From positions 27,760,176-27,824,175 of the forward strand of contig NC_135550.1 in assembly GCF_964340395.1 (NCBI RefSeq): a stretch of 64,000 nucleotides of DNA, in the 5' to 3' direction. The position numbers were made by a program, and so were the translations under genes. Positions 26,803 through 37,008 of the stretch are shown here, one piece after another. The stretch's first letter is position 1, and each line of letters opens with the position of its first letter. Source of the DNA: Glandiceps talaboti. Lineage: Eukaryota > Hemichordata > Enteropneusta > Spengelidae. The notes below the pieces were generated by a model, which saw nothing but the letters and a program-made list of their open reading frames with translations, was not told where the DNA came from and searched no databases.

Positions 26803-27114
26803 TTATGTCAGCAATTGATACATATAAATAGAAAAGGAAGAGTTGGGTGTTAAAAGTTCACCAGGAATCTGGTTAATGTTATTTGTTGCCATGGGGTTGT
26901 CTAACACAACAGCCAAACAACCTAAAGTAAGTTGTATTTCCAGTCGAACAGAGTGACATGGGCTGATAATAGGTTCAAAGCCCTTGAGTGCAGTAGAAAT
27001 TGATAGAGTAACATCACACGTAGGTTTATTCAGCAATACCAGGAAACACAACACTATGGAAACAACAGACACACGCGACACGAATGATGTCGTTGCAATA
27101 GTCAATACCAGCAT
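26803..27114 (-). other. unidentified open frame with a hydrophobic segment
   Basis: 103 codons on the minus strand with a hydrophobic N-terminal stretch (LVLTIATTSFVSRVSVVSIV) followed by a mixed tail. Upstream the frame runs into a GAT/GGT simple repeat. I recognise no family and see no supporting splice sites. It could be a decayed membrane-protein exon or chance. Confidence 0.15.
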
Positions 27115-27151
27115 CGTTGTTGCCAGGAAAACGCCATCATAAGTACCACAA

Positions 27152-27323
27152 GCATCATCATCATCATCACCACCGGCACCACCACCACCACCACCAACAC
27201 CGACACCAACACCACTACCACCAATATCATCACTATCGCCACTATTACCACCAGAATTACTACTTATACCACTAAAATATCATCATCATCATCATCATCA
27301 TCATCATAACCACCACCACCACC

Positions 27324-27374
<51 letters not shown>

Positions 27375-27390
27375 GTCATTCATCATCACT
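27152..27390. repeat. CAT/CAC trinucleotide microsatellites
   Basis: Runs of ATC/CAT and CAC triplets, partly mixed, with two long pure stretches near 27280-27375. Non-coding. Confidence 0.92.
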
Positions 27391-28171
27391 CATAAATTGT
27401 TCGTGATGCATCAAAATATGGATTGTTTCCATACTTTACAGACTGTAATAGATGCAATCGTTAATATTGGGTGATGCCAAGTATGAAGTCGTTATGATTA
27501 ATGTTTAATTTCCAAAGATTACATTTTGCAATTTTTCAGAGTTGGAATAAAACCTGGCAAACTTGCGCAATGCATTGCAATATATCTATCTTGACTAGAC
27601 ACCGACACCTTAGATAACCTTATGAACTGTAACACACACTCATACACATGTGTAACGTAATAATATCGCCGAAATGACCAAACACAGTGTCGAGTTACTC
27701 TTTGGTCAGTCATTCTACACTTTGTTAATTTTCCCAGCTGATAATGGTCGAATATCATGAACACGTTCAAATCGATGCATTATGGGCTTAGTCTCATTAC
27801 TCTAGCTGAGTGGTGGGTTATCTACACAGCAAACCACCACCACTTCCTCCACTGCACCTCCAATACTGCGTTAACATTACACACTCACCACCACCATCAC
27901 CTTCACTGTACTTCCCCATTGCATTACCACTAACACAGTCATCATCACCACTACGTCATCGACATCATTACAACCATTTCACCAACATCTCAACCATTAT
28001 ATCATGATTTTACCTCCTCCTCACATTAATTTTGGTGAACTCAATCACCAATTAAAAAAACAAAAAACTCATTCACCAATTGAAATAGTGCTGTATGATG
28101 ATTGCTAGCTTATAATTGTCCAAACTTTCACGCTGAAACATATACATGTAGCTTTTTAATATGTAAGCGAT

Positions 28172-28739
28172 TTAAGACTGGGATCAGAATTTAAGGCAGG
28201 AGGGCTGGGAAGAATTGTTTTGGTCAAATTTTTTTCGCAGCCCCCCCCCCCCCCCTTCGCGCTCTCAAAAAAATGAAACCAATAATTTTCGTAGCCCCCC
28301 CCCCCCTCTCGGCAAAACATATTTTTATGTGTTATTATACAGTAACACCCCCCCCCCCCACACACACACACACACACACACTTCAGAGGTGGAAATCAAC
28401 TTCAGCATCCATACATAACAATGAGAGATTTCTTTACAAATATACACGGGCTTTGTGAAAAAGGTGTCACATTGAGCTGTATCCTATACCTGTCTACAAT
28501 ACTCCAATTTTACTCAAGTTAATACATTATTATGCAACTGTATGGCTATATTACCTACACGTTAAGTTATATTTTGGCAGAAACATACTTTCGCTTGGCT
28601 ATTAACTGCCCCATAATTAAATGTACGGTAGGTAAATGAAGTGTCCAATTTTGCAAAGTACAAGGTAAACGACTGATCCTGAGGTTTGAATGTTCAAGAA
28701 AGTCTCCACAGAGAGTGAGGGGGACAGAGAGAGAGAGAC

Positions 28740-28776
<37 letters not shown>

Positions 28777-29066
28777 AAGACAGAGGAAGGCATACACAAA
28801 TACATTAGCATGGCTGTCACCAACTCATTAATGAATCTAGGTTTTATAAAGTATTGCGGCGATGCTGCGAGAATTATTTTTAAATTTACTCTGTAAATGA
28901 CCGCTCCTGAGGTTTAATTTGATTCAAATCATGAGCAAAATATTTCGCCCGCCCCCCTTTCAGACCATCAGAATTTTCGCAGCCCCCTTTGAACCCTAAA
29001 TTTGTTCATGCCCCCCCCCCCCATTTCTCCCGAGGACCCCTGCCGTAAATTCTGACCCTAGCCTAA
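28172..29066. mobile_element. 895-bp foldback element with imperfect inverted termini
   Basis: The left terminus contains GATCAGAATTTAAGGCAGG and the right terminus carries its complement, CCTGCCGTAAATTCTGACCC, inside flanking matches of about 38 bp. The interior repeats a TTTTCGCAGCCCCCC-like motif (near 28230, 28290, 28975) and has C runs, a CA run and a GACA microsatellite. No coding capacity. Possibly a composite of nested small elements. Confidence 0.6.
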
Positions 29067-29154
29067 TAAGTAAATTTCTGGGTTTTTTCTTAGGAACCTT
29101 TCTTCATATAAACTAACATGGTCGGTTTAGAATTGTAAATGCAGTACACAGAAT

Positions 29155-32100
29155 ATGGGATTCGGAGCTTCTAAATACACTACTGAAACTACTGAAATCG
29201 TCGGACCAGAGCCAGTATATTCAGCAAAACATGGAGGGCTAACAGCATTTCCTGATGAACTCATCGATGAATCTCGGACAGACATCAAAACTGTAAACCT
29301 ATCCAGCAATTTGATTCAAGAAATAAGCGATGAAATTGTTGAACTTACTGGCTTGAGACATGTAGATCTTAGCAACAATCAGCTAAGGTGGATTTCGTAC
29401 GAATTCTTTGAGTTACCATACCTCTCTCATGTCAATCTGTCGGCCAATAATTTGGACAGACTCGATGGAATCGGAACAGCTAGAAAGCTGCAATATCTGA
29501 ATATTAGTCAGAACCGATTTTCCATTCTCTCTGGAGAGTTATTTAAAGTTGTTCGCCTTTTGCATTTGCTGGTGGCTGACAACAACCTTTCTCAATTTCC
29601 TGTTGAGATTCGTAGACTACAGCAACTACGAAGTCTTGACTGGAGTCGTAATGGTGTCGTGTCCATCAACGAGGGAGTATTTGCAACAATGCCAAGAACT
29701 CTAAAGGTGTTAAAACTTGGTACAGTAGACCTTGAAATGTGTGTGCTCAATCTGAGTGTTGTACAAAAGATTGGCACACGAATGAAGTTTCTTGAAGAGC
29801 TAGATTTCAGCAACAATCATATGGACAAAGACGTAGTAGAAGGTGGACAGGGTGCCTTGCATACAATTGCCCTTATGACACGTCTCAAATACCTAAATGC
29901 GGAAAACAATGATATCAAAACTGTTCCTGACACCTTTGGAAACCTAGTACAACTTAGAGTATGCATCCTTAACAATAATACCATAACAAGTCTACCAGTA
30001 GCATCTTTCAAAAACCTCACAAGAATGAAGCGTTTTGAAATCGACAACAATGCTGTTGATGGTGTTGAAGCGATTCCTTTCAGGAAAACAGAAATGCGTA
30101 GTCTTTCGGCAAAAAACAATAGCATAAGCTATCTTCCGGGACAAGTAGCTCAACCACACTTGGAATCTTTAAATCTCGAAAATAATGAACTGAAAGTCAT
30201 CGACCATGTTGACTTCAAGCGAATGTCAAAGTTAAAGACTTTGTCCCTTAAGGATAACCACATTGAGAAACTTCCAGATAGTCTATGCCATGCTAAGAAC
30301 CTGGAACATCTTGACTTAGAAGGAAACAAGATAGCACATATTCCCGAAGACCTAAACCTGAAAAAGCTTGGAAGACTCAACTTGTCAAACAACAACTTGG
30401 AAAGCCTTCCCGTACAGATCCAACGCTTCAATAGATTGGTGGATGTTGATTTGTCCGGGAATAAAATCACTGATACGGACCTTCAAGATATCTCTGGTGA
30501 TGAAAATGAAGCAATGCATCTAAAAAGGATAAGCCTAAAGGACAATGAGGTTGAATCCGTTCCAGAAATGTGTTTCAACAGTATTCATCTTGAAGAATTG
30601 GATATTGGTGGCAACAATGTGAAGGAGATACCTGAACAAATACAAACGCTGAAGAAATTACAGTCTCTGAAAATAGAAAACAACGATATCATAATAGTAC
30701 CTGCACATGTCTTTAAGCATCCAAGTCTTCAAGAGCTTGCTGCCAAGGGGAACCGAATTCATACGATTTCCATGGATACTAAAAGTCAAGAACAAAGTAC
30801 TTCACTGCAAACACTGGATGTCAGTGACAACCGCTTACGGTCTGTCCCAAAGGCAATGGAAAGTCTACAAAGCTTGAAGAAGGTCGACGTTTCAGACAAC
30901 CAACTATACTTCCTTCCTTCTGTGCTTGTAAACCTTGAAGACACATCCGGAGCCGAAGTGTCTGTTAGTGGTAACTTGTTACGAGATGTTCCAAAGTCTG
31001 ACGATGCAAAGACCTTGAAGGAAATGGTTAGAGAGATACAGAACAAACCTGAAGCACCTGAGCTCTCTAAGATTAGAAGGGGAAAGATATTCTTCATAGG
31101 CAAACAGGGTGCTGGTAAGGCTACATTGATGAGGAATCTCCTTGCTCTCAGTGACAGACCACCTGGAGAGTTCAAACATGGAGAATCTGACTTGACTGTA
31201 GAGGCCAATACCACAGATGATACAAATAAAGGCGAAGAAAATTCCCAACATTTCCAAGAGGGAAATGAAGTCTCTGAACATCAAGTGACAGAAGATTGTC
31301 AAGATGTACACATTATTAAGAAGAAAGTCCTAGATAAGCTAGCATTTATGGATCGTGTCATTTGGCCAATTGAAGATGATATTGATATTGAACTTACATA
31401 TTGCAGTGGAAGTGGCAACGTGAACTTGGTGTATCCACTCTTTTACACGGAGAATTCGTTATACGTCCTTACAGTGAATCTGCTTCAGTACAAACCATCA
31501 TCAGATGACAGCTTCCACCAATGCATAGGATTGTGGATCAAGGATATCCTGGCTTCTATCGGTGGTGAAGTTTTGGTGGTCATAATTGGAACCCACACAG
31601 ACAGACTAACTAAAGTTAAGTTGGAAGAAGCTTCTGGTAGCATCAGAATTAAAGTGGAGAAATTGCTCAGCGAGTATCAACGACGACAATCTAAGGCATT
31701 GCTGATATCGTCTTCTCCGAAAGATATAATTACAATCGGGAAGAACATAGATGACAACCAAATGTACGCGTGTAGAGATAAACTTTGTGAAATTGTGAGC
31801 AATACACAGAATCGTCTGCTTCCCGGTGTTGATAGCTCTCTGTATAGAAATGGTGTTGCACCTTCAGTATTTAAACTTCTACAAGTTGAAAAACTATTGG
31901 TGGAAATGAGGGATGATGATGATCCAATTAAGAGAGTTGCTCTTACCCTGTCTCAATTCGGAGAAGTTCTAGAGAAAGTCGGTCTCAAGACAGAAGACAC
32001 AGGAGATATTATTGCCTACCTGAAGCGCATCGGCGTACTTCAGCAATATGTCAAAATATCCAGTCTAAAAGGTTATATCTTTCATAACCTCGACTTTCTC

Positions 32101-34393
32101 AGAGATGTACTTCAAGCGATTTTTGAGAAATCTCAGGACAGTTTCCTTGACGTGAAGAGCTTTCCACCAGGTTACCGAAGTGTACGTTTTTCAGTGGTGA
32201 AGGAAGCCTTCGACAACAAGGCAGTTCTATCAGATGACGTCATCAGAGAATGTGTGCTGGGTCATTTGGACTTGGATGACGATGTAATATCATTGGTGTT
32301 CGACATGCTAATTGGATTCAATATCTGCTATGAAGTACCAGCTGAAGCTAACAAAGATGCCTTCCTTCATTCTGAAGGTGATGGTGATGGAATCCTGCCC
32401 AGAATACTTCGATTTCCGGCATACTTGAAAAAAGCCATCAATAACCCGTGGAACTTCAAACCAGTTTTGGAAACCCTCATAGAATTTCCATGGTATTACC
32501 CATCGAGACTTAAAAGCGTCCTGGTCTGCAACATACACAAAAACGTAAGGGAAGAGGGCATGGACAGTGCACATGTTGTATTTCAAGGGGTCGGTACAAT
32601 GATAATACAGCAGAAAGGACCCCCCAAGACACTGATGTTAAGAACAGTTATGGTCAATGATCCAGAACACACATTCAGTGTCTTGAATGGTAACCTCATG
32701 GACAGTTTGCGAGAAGGTATTAAAAATACATGGTCCTCCCTGACGTATTCCATTCACATGAGAGTGATATGCCCAGCTGGTGTCGGATGTAAACATCCAT
32801 ACAGTGCAGTACACCATTCCTGGAAATCATACCCCAAGGATGAATCAGAAGTCTCACAGATTATGAATGAATGTAAATATAGGAAAGAAGGTAAGCAACC
32901 AATTCTGCTATGGGCATTTTGAAAAGTGACAGAATCAATTGAAAAGAAGAATCCAATTTTCTCTAAACTGTCAAATTTTACAAAATGTTACCAGCACATT
33001 GTAGTTTGTTACAACACACCTTTATGTATCACTGCGGTGGGCTTGTATTTTGTCATCACACAGAACTGATGACTATTTAAACTGAAACCATTTTTGACAT
33101 GGCTAACTGGTAAATTTCCAGGTAAAGGCCGCCTACGCAGTGATATCAAGTGTATGAACATTGTATCGATATTGTCTCATAAGTTTACACGACATTGCCC
33201 TGTACTAGTACGACTAACGATACAGTTTATAATCAGAACAACCAAACAATTGCACCTAGTTTCATAAGGTGATCCTGGTGAGTGGTCAGATTCTTTATGT
33301 AAACATCTAGTTCATGTATTAACAATATTACAACTTCGAGAAAATACCTATCAAGTACAAAATGTCGAAGTTGTAAACTACAGCTGTATAGACTGTTGAA
33401 CAAAGTGGTGTCGTTGTTAACTTTGATCTTTTTTTACAGTTACCATTTGTATTTCATTACATACTAAATAAGTATCTTTAATATTAATAAGTTGTCAAAC
33501 TCATCTCCACAGGTGTACCGGATCATGCTGTCGCCCGTAAGTATGATCACATGTAATTTACACTAACGGGACCCAAAATAATATTTCTAAAGTTAAGAGC
33601 CACAAAACACTACTTTACTTGACAAAAGCACGTGCAGTGGTATATGTATTTGGCTGGGAAAATAAGGTGTTTTTCCCTGATACATGTCTGTTTGTAAGTC
33701 CGTTGTTTGGTAGGTAGGTAGGTAGGTAGGTAGGTAGGTAGGCATGTAGGTAGATCTAGGTGCACGTAGGCAGGTAGGCAGGCAGGCAGTGAGTGAGTGA
33801 GTGAGTGAGTGAGTGAGTGAGTAGTAGAGAGTTTGAATTTAGGTAGCACAACAGTACTTTTTTAAAAAGATATAAGCTATTTGATATTTGGATCTAGACT
33901 TTGATGCAGCTGAGTAACGTATTCACCGAGACTCTTACTTCACACGCTAAAATCGTTAATGGTATAAAACTATAGATGTAACAATTTCCATTGTGGAAAA
34001 GATGACAGAAATGGGCAACTTTGTACTTTGTCAATGTTAGTCCATTTGGGGGGTATCTCATGGGATCTCTTGTTCCTCACAGAAAGAATGGTGTCAACAG
34101 CCACAGATATTATCAGTACCAAACTGGACCCACAAAAGTGGAAGGACCTGGCACCACATCTTGGTATTCCAGAAGAGAAAGTCAAGATAATTGAAAAACA
34201 AAGAGACATTGATATGAGGGAAAAACTAAAGCTGCTGTTGGGGAAATGGAAAGAACGAATCCAAACACCCGCCATTGTCAAACCACAGGCAGAGAAGCTG
34301 ACCACGGCCCTTAAAGTCATTGGAGAGCGAGACTTAGCAACAGAAATATCTGACCTTGATCTTGACAATTTGGAGATGGCAATGCAAGAATGA
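29155..34393 (+). CDS. LRR-ROC-COR-Death protein 2 (ROCO family), 3 coding exons, 1356 aa
   Basis: Exons: 29155-32890, 33513-33536 and 34083-34393 (TGA), same phases as paralogue 1. Domain order is identical: LRRs at about 40-625, P-loop-like GKQGAGKA at 649-656, an acidic linker, a ROC-like core with GTHTD from 812, COR ([21 protein letters not shown]), the [10 protein letters not shown] patch, and a Death domain near 1255-1345. The P-loop again ends in Ala instead of Ser/Thr, and the switch-II region reads TYCSG. The N-terminus MGFGASK resembles a myristoylation signal, but Phe after Gly is disfavoured. Identity to paralogue 1 is high in COR (long runs such as [12 protein letters not shown]) and low in the acidic linker. 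The gene repeats the arrangement of the first cassette, with a ninjurin gene 2.6 kb downstream. I see no canonical poly(A) signal close after the stop. Function inferred as for paralogue 1. Confidence 0.87.
33513..33536 (+). CDS. 24-nt microexon of LRR-ROC-COR-Death gene 2
   Basis: CTCCACAG precedes and GTAAGTAT follows. It encodes the hinge GVPDHAVA together with one base from exon 1. It is homologous to the 27-nt exon in gene 1 and one codon shorter. Confidence 0.85.
33709..33822. repeat. GGTA and GTGA microsatellites in the last intron
   Basis: Tandem TAGG, CAGG and GTGA units inside the intron that precedes the Death exon of gene 2. Confidence 0.9.
34083..34393 (+). CDS. Death-domain exon of LRR-ROC-COR-Death gene 2
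   Basis: 103 codons after a CCTCACAG acceptor. Clear Death-domain signature: [30 protein letters not shown] and [17 protein letters not shown]. It ends EMAMQE-stop. This copy fits the consensus better than paralogue 1 because it keeps the DLA of the last helix. Confidence 0.9.
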
Positions 34394-34418
34394 TCGAACG
34401 ACACAAAATGGCAGTTTG

Positions 34419-34528
34419 CATACATACATACATACATACATACATACATACATACATACATACATACATACATACATACATACATACGTACGTACATACG
34501 TACGTACGTACGTACATACATACATACA

Positions 34529-34560
<32 letters not shown>

Positions 34561-34597
34561 CTAGTATGGCAGACAGACAGACAGACAGACAGACAAA

Positions 34598-34673
<76 letters not shown>
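34419..34673. repeat. CATA, GACA and AT microsatellite block
   Basis: CATA/CGTA units to about 34557, GACA units at 34570-34596 and a pure AT run at 34600-34673. It starts about 26 bases after the gene 2 stop codon, so it falls in the 3' UTR if transcribed. Confidence 0.93.
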
Positions 34674-34675
<2 letters not shown>

Positions 34676-34777
34676 CATCCAAGTACTAGTTACGGCATTT
34701 CTATATATATCATTTTACGAGTGACTATGAACTTTTGCTAAACATTTCGTATCACTGAATCCCATTATCAAAACCAT

Positions 34778-34911
34778 GGGGGGGGGGGGGTACTCCAATA
34801 GAAAGGTATACGGGTATGTGCTGCCAAAATGGATAACTTTTCCACAGCTAAACATGGGTCGACTTTTCGTTGGAAAATCTAGAATCAAAGAGTACCACCT
34901 CCCCCCCCCCC
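34778..34911. mobile_element. small foldback element with G/C-run ends
   Basis: Begins with a G run and GTACTCC and ends with GAGTACCACCTC and a C run, so the ends are complementary over about 12-15 bp. The 134-bp interior contains GGTATACGGGTATGTGCTGC. Non-coding. Confidence 0.45.
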
Positions 34912-35154
34912 AGAGGAGTGAATCAAAACCTGTGAGCATGACTAATTTCCATATATCATGTGGAAGTTGACAAATCGTGTAATCTGAAGAGAAAGTATTG
35001 AATACTAACACTATATCCCATAACTTCCGATATACAGCCTGTCTATGTCGCTGGATCTGTGACTATACACTATCATTCGTTTTTTACTAAAACTGCTTAC
35101 AATACTATTAAATACAATAATTTATAAGAGACATAATTCGCCAGTTTTTCCTGT

Positions 35155-36125
35155 TTTATGGATGCAACGGAAGCATTTGATAGGATGAATCACTGGACCA
35201 TGTTTAGAAAACTGGTCAATAGAAAAATTCCTTCATTCATAGTTAGAATATTGCCATTTTGGCATCGTAGTCGCTGGGCTTCAGTGGAATCGACCCCTTT
35301 AGTGTTATTAATAGGGTTCGTCAATTTGCTGTATATGTGGATGGAGTTAGTAAAAAGCTCCAGTCAGCAGGAGTAAGGTGTCACGTGACTGGCAAAATTG
35401 CCAACCACCTGTTTTATGCGGATGACCTAATACTGATTTATCCTTCAGTCAAATCTTGTTTAAGATTTGTGAACAGCATGACATTCTTTTCCACACTATA
35501 GAAACTGAATGTATGCTTGTTTATTTTGGAAACAGGTTCGGATCCCTATTATGTTTATTGTACGGGAAGCAATTGAAGTTTTGTAACCTCTAAAAAGTAC
35601 CCCGGGTATATTATGTCTTCCACTGGGGATGACGAAGTTTATATGCGGAGGGAGCTTAAGTCTTTTTATGCTAGGGCAAATGTTATTTGTTCGTAAATTT
35701 AGTCATTGCTCCGAGGAGGTGAAATGCACACGTTTTAGAAGTTGTTTTTTTAATACAAAGTGTATTGTTTAAATGTTCGGTGTAACTACAGTACTAGGAA
35801 TACAGTGCGGTTAATCTTTGTCCTAAGAGTTGCAGTCAGCATTAGTAATATCTGTGTAACCAGAAGTGCTTTGAATTTTACATCATTCGCGCCACCGAAA
35901 GCTGTTGTATACATTTACAACAGACGTATTCTAGAGAGTAACAATACTTTAATTCGAATCTGCATTGACTCGGACGCATACATTTTTTGGCCATTATAGT
36001 AGGAATGGCATGTACAGTACAAGGTAATTGCTTGTTTAATATTATTCTGTCCTTCTTTTTTGTGTATTTGTATGATTTTATATTTTTATGGGACATCTTG
36101 CTGGCCTGAAATAAAGACATAATAT
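35155..36125 (+). mobile_element. decayed LINE (non-LTR retrotransposon) reverse-transcriptase fragment
   Basis: Frames broken by stops and shifts still show RT-like blocks: MDATEAFDRMNHWTMFRKLV (the D.. .AFD.V.H type block), VNLL/VYVDGVSKKLQ, and LFYADDLILIYPS near 35412, the YADD catalytic motif. RRELKSFYAR follows in another frame, then RVAVSISNICVTRS. The fragment ends with AAATAAAGACATAATA-like sequence typical of a LINE 3' end. It is 5'-truncated and non-functional. Confidence 0.75.
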
Positions 36126-36192
36126 TTTTAAAAAGATCAATTTTGGTATGACACGCTGGTGTACTAGCAGTCCATGCTCGAAAAGCCGGGCT

Positions 36193-36290
36193 TAGGGGAG
36201 TCTTCAGTAATTACAGGGGTGGGGGAAATCAGGTCGGGGCCTATGTGTAAAATGTGACACCCCCCTCTGATTCCGTCTTGCTAAAAATTA
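36193..36290. mobile_element. partial relative of the 23447 inverted-repeat element
   Basis: Contains TTCAGTAATTACAGGGG, matching the terminus at 23447, and AAAATGTGACACCCCCC, the complement of an interior segment of that element. I see no right terminus, so it is truncated or diverged. Confidence 0.45.
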
Positions 36291-36499
36291 CCCTTCCTCA
36301 ATTTTCTTTCTCTAAAACATGACCTCCCCCTGTTAAAAAGCCCATTAAAATAGTGAGAAAAAACATGAGTTAAAAATGCTATTGGAAATGGAAAAGGATA
36401 GGCTGTCCAGAATCATCGGTAAGGACTTAATCCCATCGCCGCTACCATGATGACAGTTTCTAAAGGTATTGGCTATTTCTCACTACTTCCACCACGTGA

Positions 36500-36711
36500 T
36501 GTGTGTGTGTGTGTGTGTATGTGTGTGCGTGTGTCTCTCTGCCTGTCTGTCTGTCTGTCAGTGTGTGTGTCTGTTTCTGTCTGTGTACGCATGTCATATG
36601 CACACTGTATACACAGCTACATACAAAGCTACGTATACATACACACACATACATGCATACATACATACATACACACACATACATACATACATACATACAT
36701 ACATACATACA

Positions 36712-36740
<29 letters not shown>
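36500..36740. repeat. GT, CTGT and CATA microsatellites
   Basis: GT run, TCTGTCTG units, then a CATACATA array. Tyr/Ile/His and Val/Cys open frames on both strands are repeat artefacts. Confidence 0.92.
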
Positions 36741-36743
<3 letters not shown>

Positions 36744-37008
36744 ATTGTGTCCGTCAGCCAAACTACAAAAGTCCATTCTATTTTTGCACTTCATGGTACA
36801 TGTAAATGATTGTGACATCATAGACATTGGCGACAGGAACAATCTTGGGGGCGCGTGTCGTTGTAACAACACAAAACAAAAGGTTACCAACACTGTACAT
36901 TTACTTTCTCAACTTCCACACGATAAGGGTCTGCTCTGATTGCTGCGAGTTCTACAGTATCCACTGTATTTGTTTGTGTCACTTAATTGATCAATCATTC
37001 AATATACC

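Larger units (their letters stand above)
23025..29154. other. intergenic region between the two cassettes
   Basis: 6.1 kb without a confident gene. It includes the ninjurin 1 3' UTR (poly(A) signal at 23312), a 200-bp inverted-repeat element, CAT/CAC microsatellites, an unidentified minus-strand open frame (26803-27114) and an 895-bp foldback element that ends 88 bp before the next start codon. Other open frames are short and without recognisable domains. Confidence 0.5.
34394..37008. other. intergenic spacer between LRR gene 2 and ninjurin gene 2
   Basis: 2.6 kb with no intact gene. It holds the CATA/GACA/AT microsatellite block, a small foldback element, a decayed LINE fragment (35155-36125), a second copy of the 23447 inverted-repeat family, and GT and CATA arrays just upstream of the ninjurin gene. 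Confidence 0.5.
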
